Numbered from the stretch's first letter, positions 19,617-28,609 are shown. The stretch: DNA of 64,000 nucleotides from Pseudofrankia sp. DC12 (GCF_000966285.1 NZ_KQ031391.1:5580430-5644429), one strand, 5' to 3'. Numbers and translations: made by a program. Notes: generated by a model from the sequence alone, not told the origin.

Positions 19617-20138
19617 ATGACTGTCAGCCACGCGACCGGACCGGTCACCGACCCCTCCCTGTTCACCGCCGTCCTGAGCCACTTCGCCTCCGGCCTGACC
19701 GTCATCAGCTCCACGAGCGAGGGGCAGCCGGTGGGACTCACCTGTCAGTCCTTCTTCAGCCTGTCGCTCGACCCGCCGATGGTCGCGTTCTCGGTGGCCC
19801 GGAGGTCGAAGTCCTTCGCGGTGATCCGGCGCACCGGCGACTTCGTCGTCAACGTGCTGTCCGCCGAGCAGCGGGACGTGAGCGCCGCGATGGCCCGCAG
19901 CGGTACCGACAAGTGGTCGGGCGTCCGGTGGGAGCAGGGCGAGCTCACGGGCCATCCGGTCATCGACGGAACGCTGGCGCATCTGGAGTGCCGGATCGCG
20001 GCCGAGTACGACGGCGGCGACCATGTGATCGTCACCGCGCACGTCCTCGGGCTCGGTCACGCGACCCACGAGACAGCCCGCCCGCTGCTGTTCTACCGGT
20101 CGGGCTACCACGGCCTGGCCGAGCACGCCCACGCCTGA
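19617..20138 (+). CDS. Flavin reductase (HpaC/RutF-like)
   Basis: 173 residues from ATG 19617, with AGGAGA upstream. Family features include the start F-A-S-G-L-T-V-I-S-S, G-L-T-C-Q-S-F-F-S-L-S-L-D-P-P-M-V and S-F-A-V-I-R-R-T-G-D-F-V-V-N-V-L-S. It reduces FMN or FAD with NAD(P)H and hands reduced flavin to the partner monooxygenases. As last gene of the operon it can serve the SsuD-like, SfnB-like and second luciferase-like enzymes. Confidence 0.9.
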   Translation: MTVSHATGPVTDPSLFTAVLSHFASGLTVISSTSEGQPVGLTCQSFFSLSLDPPMVAFSVARRSKSFAVIRRTGDFVVNVLSAEQRDVSAAMARSGTDKWSGVRWEQGELTGHPVIDGTLAHLECRIAAEYDGGDHVIVTAHVLGLGHATHETARPLLFYRSGYHGLAEHAHA

Positions 20139-20156
20139 CCAGCCGACCCGGCCCGA

Positions 20157-20182
20157 CCGGCCGGGGAGCCCAGCCCGGCCGG
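20157..20182. terminator. Hairpin after the flavin reductase gene
   Basis: CCGGCCGGG-N8-CCCGGCCGG, a perfect 9-bp stem 18 nt after the flavin reductase stop. It probably ends the sulfur operon. Confidence 0.55.
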
Positions 20183-20363
20183 GGCCGCGCTGGGCGCTGA
20201 ACCTGGGCATATCGAGCGCAGCCTGGCCTCGGCGCCGCGGTCGGCTCATACGTCGTGACCGCGGTTCGCCTCGATCGGTGACCACACCGCTGTGACCACA
20301 TCGCAGGACCGGAGCGCTCTTCCCATGGGGCGAGGGGCGGGCGGCGGGTGCGCCGGGGGTCGG

Positions 20364-20768
20364 TCAGTGGCGGCGGGCCTTCGAGGTCGCGGCCGTGTTG
20401 GCCTTCTCGATGGCGGTCACCAGCTGGGCCTTGGTCATCGACGACCGGCCGCGTATGTCGAGGCGTCGGGCGATCTCGAGCAGGTGGGCCTTGGTCGCCT
20501 GGGTGTCGACCCCGCCGTGGCTGGTTCGCTGAACGGTGCGCGGAGTCGCCGCCTGGGCGTCGGACGGGCCCTTCGCGCCCCCCGCCTTGACCTCCCAGTG
20601 ATCACCGACCTTCTCGAACGAGTGCTTGAGCGCGGCGTACGCGGTCTGGCTCGCGCGGCGGCCCGCGCCGTACTGCTTGATGGCCGAGTCGTGGGTCTTC
20701 ACCCAGGTGTCCTGGGCCTTGCGCGACGACCGCGCGACGGTCGACGGCATGTCCTGCCTGCCGGGCAT
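20364..20768 (-). CDS. ChaB-like protein with C-terminal Rho-N/SAP-like domain
   Basis: 134 residues from ATG 20768; GGGAGG lies 12 nt upstream. The N-terminal half matches the ChaB fold pattern: Q-D-M-P-S-T-V, A-Q-D-T-W-V-K-T-H-D-S-A, A-Y-A-A-L-K-H-S-F-E-K-V-G-D-H-W. The C-terminal half (T-K-A-H-L-L-E-I-A-R-R-L-D-I-R-G-R-S-S-M-T-K-A-Q-L) looks like a Rho-N/SAP nucleic-acid-binding helix-extended-loop-helix, then a basic tail. The combination is common in actinobacteria and suggests a DNA- or RNA-associated stress protein. Convergent to the sulfur operon. Confidence 0.8.
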   Translation of the reverse strand: MPGRQDMPSTVARSSRKAQDTWVKTHDSAIKQYGAGRRASQTAYAALKHSFEKVGDHWEVKAGGAKGPSDAQAATPRTVQRTSHGGVDTQATKAHLLEIARRLDIRGRSSMTKAQLVTAIEKANTAATSKARRH

Positions 20769-20932
20769 GTTCGCGGGCACCTCCCGTAGTGCGGCATCCC
20801 CGAGGTCCGGGAGCCGTTGGCGGCAGTAACTACCCCTGCGTCGACCCGCCAACCACACTGGGCCGCGCAAGGCCGGCGGCCGGTGCGGGCGTGCCCTGAG
20901 CGGAGGCGCGGGCGTGTGGGAGGGTCGCAGGT

Positions 20933-21763
20933 ATGGCGACCGTGCCGACCAGGCCGATGAACGACGGCCACCCGCTGCCCGTGCTCGGGCTGGGGACCTA
21001 CCGGACCGATGACGCGGCGGCGGCCGAGGCCGTCCGGGCCGGGCTCGCGGCGGGCTACCGGCTGATCGACACCGCCGCGTCGTACTACAACGAGGCCGGC
21101 GTCGGGCAGGGCATCGCCACGAGCGACGTGCCCCGCGACGAGATCCTGGTGACCACGAAGCTGATGGGCGTCGACCACGGCTACGAGCCGGCGCTGCGCG
21201 CGTTCGACGAGTCCCGCAAGCGGCTCGGCCTGGAGTACGTAGATCTCTACCTGATCCACTGGCCGCTGCCGCGCCTCGACCGGTATGTCGAGTCCTGGCG
21301 GGCACTGCTGCGCCTGCGCGACGACGGGCTGGTCCGGTCGGTCGGCGTCTCGAACTTCAACCCGGCCCACATCGACCGCCTGATCGCGGAGACGGGCGTC
21401 GCCCCGGCCGTCAACCAGGTCGAGATGCACCCGTACTTCGCCCAGGAAGCGGTGCGTGCCTATGACGAGGCGCACGGCATCGTCACGCAGGCCTGGCAGC
21501 CGCTGGCCCGCAAGACCGCCCTGCTGACCGAGCCGCCGCTCGCCGAGCTCGCCGCCCGCCACGGCGTGACGCCCGCGCAGGTCGTGCTGCGCTGGCACCT
21601 GCAGCGCGGCGTGGTCCCGATCCCGAAGTCCGCGACGCCCACCCGGCAGCGGGCGAACCTCGACATCTTCGGCTTCACCCTCACCGACGCCGAGATGGCG
21701 GCGATCGTCGACCGACCGCAGAGCCGCAGCGGCGCCGACCCCGACGACCCGGCCCTGACCTAG
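20933..21763 (+). CDS. Aldo/keto reductase (2,5-diketogluconate reductase-like)
   Basis: 276 residues, a normal length. Catalytic tetrad visible: Asp in G-Y-R-L-I-D-T-A, Tyr in A-S-Y-Y-N-E, Lys in V-T-T-K-L and His in Y-L-I-H-W-P. The NADPH end is I-P-K-S-A-T-P-T-R-Q-R-A-N. ATG 20933 follows GGGAGG by 9 nt. It reduces aldehydes or ketones with NADPH; the substrate cannot be told from sequence. Divergent from the ChaB-like gene. Confidence 0.9.
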   Translation: MATVPTRPMNDGHPLPVLGLGTYRTDDAAAAEAVRAGLAAGYRLIDTAASYYNEAGVGQGIATSDVPRDEILVTTKLMGVDHGYEPALRAFDESRKRLGLEYVDLYLIHWPLPRLDRYVESWRALLRLRDDGLVRSVGVSNFNPAHIDRLIAETGVAPAVNQVEMHPYFAQEAVRAYDEAHGIVTQAWQPLARKTALLTEPPLAELAARHGVTPAQVVLRWHLQRGVVPIPKSATPTRQRANLDIFGFTLTDAEMAAIVDRPQSRSGADPDDPALT

Positions 21764-21964
21764 AGGCCTTTGGTGGATCTTGCCTGCCCCGTCGCGCGCC
21801 ACCCTAGGTGCCGTGATCGTCGATAGCGCCCGCGGGTGGTCACGAACGCCTCCTGAGCACGACCATGCGCGGACCGATGCAGCGATCTACGGCCCGGCCG
21901 CTGGCCGCTGGGTGCTCCGGGGAAACCCGTCGCCCCAGGCGAGGGGACGTGGTCAGATCGGCGG

Positions 21965-22789
21965 ATGGGTGAACCGATCGTGCGGGACGCGGCGCCGGGT
22001 GACCTGGCGGAGGTCCGGGCCATCGCGGACGAGCACGAGATCCGCGCCGGCTGGCCGGACGGCGCACCCGACTTCCTCGATCTGGAGCGCGCCGCCGGGC
22101 GGCTGATGGTCGCCGTGGCGGGCGACGGCGTCGTCGAGGGCTTCGCCGGCACGTTGACCCGTGGGACGCTCACCCACCTCGGTGATCTGTTCATCGCGGC
22201 GCGGGCGCAGTCCGGCGGCCATGGCCGCCGGTTGCTCGACGCGGTCCTGCCGCCCGCCGGGGCGGACGTCGTGACCTTCGCGTCCTCGGACCGGCGGGCG
22301 CAGGCGCTGTACCTGCGGTACGGGCTGGTGCCCGGGCAGCCACTCTGGTACCTGCGCGGTGGACCGGCGGCACGGCTCGGCGTTGGCGCCGAGCTCAGGG
22401 CCGCGTCGAGCGAGGAGGTCGCCGGGCTGGACGCCGCGGCCAGCGGCGGCGAACGGGCCCGGCACCTGGCCTGGTACGCCGGCCTGCCCGGCGTCGCGGT
22501 CTGGGCCGGCCCGGGTGGCTACGTGTTCACCCGTGTCGAGGGCGTCATCTGCCATGTCGGCCCGGCCGGGGGCGACGACGCCGCGGCGTGCACCCAGATC
22601 GTGCTCGCCGCGGCGCGCCTGGCCGCCGCGGACCGGCTGACCGTGAGCGTGGCCGCGTTCGGCGCGCAGCCGGTCGCGCGTGCCCTGGTCGAGGCCGGCT
22701 ACCGGATCGAGGACCAGGACACCCTGATGGTCAGCCGGCCCGGCCTGTTCGACCTCGAGCGTTACGTCCCGCACACCGATCTCGGCTGA
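21965..22789 (+). CDS. GNAT-family N-acetyltransferase
   Basis: 274 residues, longer than a single GNAT domain, so it probably has a second degenerate half. The N-terminal half has V-R-D-A-A-P-G-D-L-A-E-V-R-A-I-A-D and an acetyl-CoA loop-like S-G-G-H-G-R-R-L-L-D-A-V, followed by R-A-Q-A-L-Y-L-R-Y-G-L. The C-terminal half repeats the fold more weakly (V-A-R-A-L-V-E-A-G-Y). The acceptor is unknown. The 200 nt before it hold no recognised element. Confidence 0.8.
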   Translation: MGEPIVRDAAPGDLAEVRAIADEHEIRAGWPDGAPDFLDLERAAGRLMVAVAGDGVVEGFAGTLTRGTLTHLGDLFIAARAQSGGHGRRLLDAVLPPAGADVVTFASSDRRAQALYLRYGLVPGQPLWYLRGGPAARLGVGAELRAASSEEVAGLDAAASGGERARHLAWYAGLPGVAVWAGPGGYVFTRVEGVICHVGPAGGDDAAACTQIVLAAARLAAADRLTVSVAAFGAQPVARALVEAGYRIEDQDTLMVSRPGLFDLERYVPHTDLG

Positions 22790-22818
22790 CGCCCCTGGTC
22801 AGCTCGCCGCCAGGCCGG

Positions 22819-22935
22819 TCATCGGCTCGGGGCCGGCGTCTCCCAGGGAGCGCGGGGGAGCACGTCGCCGGTCTCCAGCAGCGTCTTGAGGTTGGCGAAG
22901 ACGGCGGGCCAGCCGTGCGCGGTCGCCGCGCGGAC
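22819..22935 (-). pseudogene. C-terminal fragment of an SRPBCC/AHSA1 protein
   Basis: On the minus strand a frame ending at the TGA at 22819-22821 reads A-T-A-H-G-W-P-A-V-F-A-N-L-K-T-L-L-E-T-G-D-V-L. The segment L-K-T-L-L-E-T-G is the same C-terminal signature found at the end of the plus-strand SRPBCC gene that starts on top of it. The upstream part of this copy is missing; its position would be where the plus-strand gene begins. It is a broken second copy left by a rearrangement. Confidence 0.6.
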
Positions 22936-23386
22936 CACGGCGAAGGCGACCCAGATCTACCAGGTGTTCATCAAGGCCACCCCGGAGCGGATCTGGGCCG
23001 CGATCACCGACCCGGACCAGACCGTCCGCTACTTCCACGGCGCCCGCATCGAGAACACGCCCACCTGGCACGCGTCCTACGGTCCGGATGGGGCGAAGTG
23101 GGGCGATGGCCCGGTGTTCGAGTGGGACCCGCCGCGGCGGCTGGCCCACCAGTGGAGCTCGCTGTACGACGCGGAGCTGGCGATGGAGCAGCCGAGCCGG
23201 GTGATCTGGGAGATCGAGCCGCGCGACGGCGGCTGCTGCCTGCTGACCGTCACGCACGACCGGCTCGAAGGCGCGCCGAAGACGGCCGAGAGTGTGTCCG
23301 GAGCGGGCTGGATGTTCGTGCTCAGCGGCCTGAAGACCCTGCTGGAGACCGGCCAGCCGCTGCTCGGCGGTGGCGCCGGGTCCTGA
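22886..23386 (+). CDS. SRPBCC (AHSA1/START-like) protein with displaced start
   Basis: The family body starts at T-Q-I-Y-Q-V-F-I-K-A-T-P-E-R-I-W-A-A-I (about 22940) and ends L-K-T-L-L-E-T-G-Q-P-L, a full-length domain of about 148 residues that forms a hydrophobic ligand cavity. The normal Met start is absent. The only in-frame starts upstream are TTG codons at 22886 and 22892, without a ribosome site and inside the antisense fragment of a related gene. The gene may therefore be poorly expressed or dead. Relatives are often encoded beside ArsR repressors; none is here. Confidence 0.6.
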   Translation: MRLAKTAGQPCAVAARTTAKATQIYQVFIKATPERIWAAITDPDQTVRYFHGARIENTPTWHASYGPDGAKWGDGPVFEWDPPRRLAHQWSSLYDAELAMEQPSRVIWEIEPRDGGCCLLTVTHDRLEGAPKTAESVSGAGWMFVLSGLKTLLETGQPLLGGGAGS

Positions 23387-23576
23387 CCGGGCTGCGGACT
23401 CCTGCGGACGCTTGTCCCCTGGCCTGGCCCTGGTGGCGTTTGCCTGGCCGGAGCACGGGTAGCCGACCCAAGGGGTGTAACCAACCGCCGATCAACACAT
23501 GCGGTGCGTGACCAACCTCCGGGCGGACGGTAAGCCCCGCGCAGGTACAGGCGGACAAACGTGAGGAGTGTGGCCC

Positions 23577-25046
23577 GTGACGACCGCAAAGGAGCGTCGC
23601 CCGACGACGACCGACGCCGGTGTGCCGGTTGCCAGCGACGAGCACTCGCTGTCCGTCGGCCCGGACGGTCCGCTGCTGCTCCAGGACCACTACCTGCTCG
23701 AACAGATGGCGAACTTCAACCGGGAGCGCATCCCGGAGCGCCAGCCGCACGCGAAGGGCGGCGGGGCGTTCGGGACCTTCGAGGTGACCCAGGACGTCAG
23801 CCGCTACACCAGGGCCGCCGTGTTCCAGCCGGGCGCCCGGGTCGAGATGCTGGCCCGCTTCTCCACGGTCGCCGGCGAGCGCGGGAGCCCCGACACCTGG
23901 CGTGACCCGCGCGGGTTCGCGCTGAAGTTCTACACGCCCGCGGGCAACCTGGACCTCGTCTGCAACAACACGCCGGTCTTCTTCGTCCGCGACCCGATGA
24001 AGTTTCAGCACTTCATCCGCTCGCAGAAGCGCCGCCCCGACAACAACCTGCGCGACAACGACATGCAGTGGGACTTCTGGACGCTCTCACCGGAGTCGGC
24101 GCACCAGGTCACCTGGCTGATGGGCGACCGCGGTATCCCGCGCAGCTGGCGGCACATGAACGGCTACTCCAGCCACACCTACATGTGGATCAACGCCCTC
24201 GGCGAGCGGTTCTGGGTGAAGTACCACTTCAAGACCGACCAGGGCGTGGACTTCCTGACCCAGCAGGACGCCGACCGGCTGGCCGGCGAGGACGGCGACT
24301 TCCACCAGCGCGACCTGTACCTGGCGATCGAGGGCGGGAACTTCCCGAGCTGGACGCTGAAGATGCAGATCATGCCGTTCGACGAGGCGAAGACGTACCG
24401 GTTCAACCCGTTCGATCTGACCAAGGTCTGGCCGCACGGCGACTACCCGCTGTACGAGGTCGGCCGGATGACGCTGAACCGCAACGTCGAGGACTACCAC
24501 ACCGAGATCGAGCAGGCGGCCTTCGAGCCGAACAACCTGGTGGCGGGCACCGGCCTGTCACCGGACAAGATGCTGCTGGCCCGCGGGTTCAGCTACGCGG
24601 ACGCGCACCGGGCCCGGCTCGGCGTCAACTACAAGCAGATCCCGGTGAACGCGCCGAAGGCCCCGGTGTACAGCTACTCGAAGGACGGGGCGATGCGGAT
24701 GCGCAACGTCACCGGCCCGGTGTACGCGCCGAACTCGTACGGCGGCCCGAAGGCCGACCCGGCGCTGACCGACGACGGCGGCCTGTGGCAGGCCGACGGC
24801 GAGATGATGCGGACGGCCTACACGCTGCGCCGCGACGACGACGACTTCGGCCAGCCCGGCACGCTCGTGCGCGAGGTGCTGGACGACGCGGCCCGCGAAC
24901 GGCTCGTGGGCAACATCGTCGGGCACCTGCTCAAGGGCGTCAGTGAGCCGGTCCTGGTCCGGGCGTTCGAGTACTGGCGCAACGTCGACAAGAACCTCGG
25001 CGACGCCGTCGAGGCCGGCGTCCGCTCCAGCCAGGCCAAGGCCTGA
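23577..25046 (+). CDS. katA: Monofunctional haem catalase
   Basis: 489 residues, small-subunit (clade 3-like) length. Distal His58 lies in [11 protein letters not shown], the distal Asn in [12 protein letters not shown] and the proximal haem Tyr in [13 protein letters not shown] 23577 has GAGGAG 8 nt upstream and is preferred to the GTG at 23568, which overlaps that site. It disproportionates hydrogen peroxide in the cytosol and complements KatG elsewhere in the window. No regulator is adjacent on the same strand. Confidence 0.95.
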   Translation: MTTAKERRPTTTDAGVPVASDEHSLSVGPDGPLLLQDHYLLEQMANFNRERIPERQPHAKGGGAFGTFEVTQDVSRYTRAAVFQPGARVEMLARFSTVAGERGSPDTWRDPRGFALKFYTPAGNLDLVCNNTPVFFVRDPMKFQHFIRSQKRRPDNNLRDNDMQWDFWTLSPESAHQVTWLMGDRGIPRSWRHMNGYSSHTYMWINALGERFWVKYHFKTDQGVDFLTQQDADRLAGEDGDFHQRDLYLAIEGGNFPSWTLKMQIMPFDEAKTYRFNPFDLTKVWPHGDYPLYEVGRMTLNRNVEDYHTEIEQAAFEPNNLVAGTGLSPDKMLLARGFSYADAHRARLGVNYKQIPVNAPKAPVYSYSKDGAMRMRNVTGPVYAPNSYGGPKADPALTDDGGLWQADGEMMRTAYTLRRDDDDFGQPGTLVREVLDDAARERLVGNIVGHLLKGVSEPVLVRAFEYWRNVDKNLGDAVEAGVRSSQAKA

Positions 25047-25059
25047 CATTGACGGAGTC

Positions 25060-25107
25060 GATCTGGCAGGTCGGCGATCTGGGAGGTCGGCGATCTGGAA
25101 GGTCTGG
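25060..25107. repeat. Three 16-nt direct repeats after the catalase gene
   Basis: GATCTGG(C/G/A)AGGTCGGC occurs three times in tandem (25060-25075, 25076-25091 and a diverged copy 25092-25107) between the convergent catalase and TetR genes. Function unknown. Confidence 0.7.
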
Positions 25108-25138
25108 GGCGCTCCGCACCCGTTCCGGCCGCTCCGCC

Positions 25139-25837
25139 TCAGGCGGTTTCGACGCGGGCTGGGATGCCGAGAGCGTTCGCCCACAGCCGGGTGAGCTCGT
25201 CGGTGGCCGTCTGGACGTCCAGGCCGACCGGGTCGCGTGAGTTGAACAGCAGCTCGGCGAAGTGGGCGACCATGCCGCCGAGCGCCTGGGCCGCGTACTC
25301 CGGCTGGACCGCGGGATCGGCGACGCCGTCCTGCTGCAGGGCCCGGATGCGCCGCTCGATGGTCTGCGCGAAGGCGTTCTGGCGCTGGGTCCGGATTCGC
25401 CAGACCTCGGCGTCGATGGTGGCGACCTGGTGGATGACCCGCATGATCCCCGCGTTGGCGGCGTAGGACCGCAGGTAGTGCTCGTTGGCGGCCCGGATGC
25501 GCTCGACCGGGTCGGCGTCGGTGGGGGCCGGGTCGACGGTGAGCAGGTCGACCTCGACCGAGTCGACGACCTTCCGGAAGATCTCTTCCTTGGACACGAA
25601 GTACGTGTAGAACGAGCCGTGGGACGTGCCGGCCTCGTCGCAGATGTCGGCCACGCGGGCGCGCAGGAACCCGTCGCGCTCGAACACGACCCGAGCCGCG
25701 TCGAGCAGCTGGTCATGGGTCTGGCGGCCCCGGCTGGTCCGACCGGTGCCGCGCCGGCTGGTACGTGTGTCATCGCGCCAGCCGCGACTGGCATTGGGTA
25801 AGGAAAGCCGGTCGGCGCGGTCGGTCTGTTCGGACAC
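25139..25837 (-). CDS. TetR-family transcriptional regulator
   Basis: 232 residues from GTG 25837, which has AAGGA 7 nt upstream; a GTG at 25891 would add 18 residues. An Arg-rich N-terminal tail precedes the TetR helix-turn-helix (Q-L-L-D-A-A-R-V-V-F, A-D-I-C-D-E-A-G-T-S-H-G-S-F-Y-T-Y-F). The rest is helical ligand-binding domain. A perfect 18-nt operator-like palindrome lies at 25947-25964, upstream of its start, so autoregulation is likely. It is downstream of, and on the same strand as, a P450 gene it could control. Confidence 0.9.
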   Translation of the reverse strand: MSEQTDRADRLSLPNASRGWRDDTRTSRRGTGRTSRGRQTHDQLLDAARVVFERDGFLRARVADICDEAGTSHGSFYTYFVSKEEIFRKVVDSVEVDLLTVDPAPTDADPVERIRAANEHYLRSYAANAGIMRVIHQVATIDAEVWRIRTQRQNAFAQTIERRIRALQQDGVADPAVQPEYAAQALGGMVAHFAELLFNSRDPVGLDVQTATDELTRLWANALGIPARVETA

Positions 25838-25946
25838 GGAAGATCCTTCCCGGACGGCAGGGGCCGTGGCAGCGGTCTGGTCCACCGGCACGGTAACCCG
25901 CCGCCGTTGGCGGATCTCCTGTTATATCGAGTTCGACGTCGACGTT

Positions 25947-25964
25947 GGACCAGAAGTCTGGTCC
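25947..25964. promoter_or_regulatory. Candidate TetR operator
   Basis: GGACCAGA-AG-TCTGGTCC, perfect 8-bp arms with a 2-nt spacer, 109 nt upstream of the TetR start. A TATAAC-like -10 on the minus strand (25921-25926) lies just downstream, so a bound repressor would cover the -35 region. Confidence 0.55.
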
Positions 25965-26141
25965 GTGCGGGCGGGTCTCGGCAATTTTCGCGCCCAGACC
26001 CGCCTTGCCGGCCCAAATCTCAGGTGATCTCGGCGACCCCGGCCACGCGGGACCGAGGCAGGCCCGCGCGGCGACGGAATCGGGCCCGCGGGTGAGTCGG
26101 CGCGTCAGGCCTCGGGCGCCGCCGGGTGGCGGCTGGCGGCG

Positions 26142-27353
26142 TCAGCCGGTGATGACGGGGAGGGTCTCCCAGCCGCGGACCGTCGAGGTGCGGGCCTGCA
26201 CGGCGTTCGGCCAGTCGACCTCCCACTCCGGGAAGCGCCTGAGCACCTCGTCGAGGGCGACCCGGCCTTCGAGGCGGGCCAGCGCCGCGCCGAGGCAGTG
26301 GTGGATGCCGTAACCGAAGGTGAGATGACGCCCGACGTCGCGGCGGATGTCGAAGCGGTCGGGGTCGGTGTAGCGGCGTTCATCGCGGTTCCCCGAGCCG
26401 TTGAGCAGGACCATGACGCTGCCCTCGGGAACGGTCTGGCCAAGGTGGGTGACGTCGTGGGCGACGTAACGGGCCTGGACCGGGGACGGCGCCTCGTAGC
26501 GGAGCAGCTCCTCGATCGCGTTCGGGATGAGCGAGCGGTCGGCGGCGAGCTCGCGGCGCTGGTCGGGGTTCTCGGCGAGCACCTTGCCGGCCCAGCCGAC
26601 CAGCCTGGTGGTCGTCTCGTTGCCCGCGCCGGTCAGCAGGGCGATGTAGGTGAGGATCTCCTCGCGGGTGAGCGTGCGCGTCGTACCCGTCTCGTCCTCG
26701 AACTGCGCGGTCAGCAGCTCCGTCATGATGTCGTCGGACGGGTTCTTGGCCCGCCAGTCGATGTACGCGCCGAACTCGTCGCCGCCGTAGCTCATGTCCC
26801 ACGACGGAAGTTCGGTCCCGTCACCGGCCAGTTTCAGTCCCTCGTCGAAGCGGTCCCGGATCGCCTCCTGGTCCTCCTCGGGAATGCCGAGCAGGTAGCC
26901 GATGGTGCGCATCGGCATCTGGGCGCCGAGGTCCTTGATGAGGTCGAGCCGGCCCGCGCCGACGAGCGGGTCGAGGCTGCGGGCGCAGAACTCCCGGACC
27001 TTCGGTTCGAGGGCGTTCATCTTCTTCGGCGTGAAGACCTGGGCCAGGATCCTGCGATGGGCCGTGTGGACCGGCGGGTCCTCGAAAAGGATGATCCCGG
27101 GCGGCAGCTCGATGTTCGCCCTGATGAGTTCCAGCACCGAGCCCTGGCCGGACCGGTAGGTATTCCAGTCGGCGAGCGCCGCCTCGACGTCGGCGAACCG
27201 GCTCAGCGCGAAGAAGTCGAACTTCTCGTTGTAGTAGAGCGGTGCCTCGTCGCGCAGCCGGCGCCAGGTCGGATACGGGTCGGCATCGATGGCCGCGTCG
27301 TAGGGGTCGTAGTAGACGTCGCGGCCGACGGTCACGTTCTCGCTGCTCGTCAT
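26142..27353 (-). CDS. Cytochrome P450
   Basis: 403 residues from ATG 27353 (a second ATG at 27368 sits directly on the AGAGG). Hallmarks: I-helix oxygen-binding L-L-T-G-A-G-N-E-T-T, K-helix E-E-L-L-R, and haem loop F-G-Y-G-I-H-H-C-L-G with Cys353. It is a soluble bacterial class I P450 that needs ferredoxin and reductase; neither gene is adjacent. The substrate is unknown; a TetR gene lies downstream. The P450 promoter must lie in 27354-27535, where I see no clear hexamers. Confidence 0.95.
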   Translation of the reverse strand: MTSSENVTVGRDVYYDPYDAAIDADPYPTWRRLRDEAPLYYNEKFDFFALSRFADVEAALADWNTYRSGQGSVLELIRANIELPPGIILFEDPPVHTAHRRILAQVFTPKKMNALEPKVREFCARSLDPLVGAGRLDLIKDLGAQMPMRTIGYLLGIPEEDQEAIRDRFDEGLKLAGDGTELPSWDMSYGGDEFGAYIDWRAKNPSDDIMTELLTAQFEDETGTTRTLTREEILTYIALLTGAGNETTTRLVGWAGKVLAENPDQRRELAADRSLIPNAIEELLRYEAPSPVQARYVAHDVTHLGQTVPEGSVMVLLNGSGNRDERRYTDPDRFDIRRDVGRHLTFGYGIHHCLGAALARLEGRVALDEVLRRFPEWEVDWPNAVQARTSTVRGWETLPVITG

Positions 27354-27535
27354 GCGCGGGCGCTCCATCCTCTGGCGTCGGCGGGGCTGCCCGCGCGTTC
27401 GGCGCGGCGACAGCCTTGGCCACGGCGTGAACCGGCCCGACCCCGGGCGATCGATGCCGTAGAACCCGTTACACCGTCAGCCGTGCAGGAAGCGTGGCAC
27501 GAGCACCACGTCAGGAGCAACGCACCGGTTCCTGC

Positions 27536-28609
27536 CTACCAGGCCGCCGCGAGGAATCCGGTGGCGAGGATCGAGGGCTTCGCGCCGTCGTGAGCGACCT
27601 CCAGGTCCTTGCCGGACAGATACAGCAGCCAGTGCCCGTCGGCGCTCGCGTCGAGGCTGGTGTGGTACCGGTCGGTGAGGCCGACGGCGATCTGCCGGAC
27701 CTGCTGGCCGGTCGCCGGGTCGATCTCCAGCATGTCGACGTTCGTCGTGTTCGGCGGCCAGCCGTCGCAGCACTGCCGTACCGCGAACAGGTGGCCGTTC
27801 GGCAGGTAGACGCCCTCGGCGTAGTAAGTGCCCGCCGGGGCGCCCGGCAGCGGGACCGCGGTCGAGCCGTCGTCCTTGAAGTACGACGTGTCCGCCGCGG
27901 GATTCATGATCGCCAGCTGCCAGCCCTCGTTGTCCTGCACCGAGGAGATCGACACCGCGAGCTTGGCGCCGTCGGGCGACCAGGAGAGGTGGTCGACCGG
28001 CGCGGGCAGACCGGTGGACGCCACCTGGGGCGCCATCGGGTAGCGGTGCGTCTGGTGGGTGGCCAGGTCGACGACGATCACCTGGTACCCGGCGGTCAGG
28101 TCGTTGGCCGGGTAGCAGCTGGGACCCTTGTAGTCCTCGAAGTACAGCGTCGCGTAGGCGAGGCGCTCGCCGTTCGGGCTGAGCGCGGGGGAGCTGCCGG
28201 CCGCCGCGACGCGGGTCTTCGTGCCGTCCGAGGTGCTGACCCGCCAGATCTCGTGCTGGCAGCCGGTGGCGACCTCGTAGTAGACCGTCTTCCCGTCCGG
28301 GCTGACCGCGAGGGCGTCGCCGGCCACGCTGCTGGATACCAGGGTCCGGGTCGCCTGCCCGTTGGCCGGGTCGAGCAGCACCAGCGCGCCCGCCGCCGTC
28401 ACGGCCGCGAGCGTCGGAGTGGCCTGCGCGCTGGTCGACAGGCCGTCCGAGGCCGTCGGCCCGCCACCGTCCGCCGGGGGAGTCGCCGAGCTACCCCCGA
28501 ACGAGCAGGCGGCCAGCACCGCGGCGGCCAGCGCGAGGGTGACCGCTGCGACGAGCGGCCGTGGCCGCGCCGCGCGGCGGACCCGGCCGGCGCGTACCGT
28601 CGACGTCAT
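27536..28609 (-). CDS. Secreted lipoprotein with PD40-like beta-propeller repeats
   Basis: 357 residues. Arg-rich n-region, hydrophobic core and lipobox L-A-A-C with Cys35 indicate export and lipid anchoring. The mature part has repeated S-P-D-G-x-x-x/S-P-N-G-E-x-L-A-Y segments of TolB/PD40-type propeller blades (A-V-S-P-D-G-K-T-V-Y, A-L-S-P-N-G-E-R-L-A-Y, L-S-W-S-P-D-G-A-K-L-A-V). Four Cys in the mature region could form disulfides. Probably a protein- or ligand-binding surface protein; no partner gene is evident. Confidence 0.85.
   Translation of the reverse strand: MTSTVRAGRVRRAARPRPLVAAVTLALAAAVLAACSFGGSSATPPADGGGPTASDGLSTSAQATPTLAAVTAAGALVLLDPANGQATRTLVSSSVAGDALAVSPDGKTVYYEVATGCQHEIWRVSTSDGTKTRVAAAGSSPALSPNGERLAYATLYFEDYKGPSCYPANDLTAGYQVIVVDLATHQTHRYPMAPQVASTGLPAPVDHLSWSPDGAKLAVSISSVQDNEGWQLAIMNPAADTSYFKDDGSTAVPLPGAPAGTYYAEGVYLPNGHLFAVRQCCDGWPPNTTNVDMLEIDPATGQQVRQIAVGLTDRYHTSLDASADGHWLLYLSGKDLEVAHDGAKPSILATGFLAAAW

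Noticed and set aside
20139-20363. Short gene between flavin reductase and the ChaB-like gene
   Set aside because: Only Arg/Pro-rich frames overlapping the terminator hairpin; nothing supportable.
26298-27593. Plus-strand frame of about 430 codons opposite the P450 gene
   Set aside because: The P450 haem and I-helix motifs settle the minus strand as coding.
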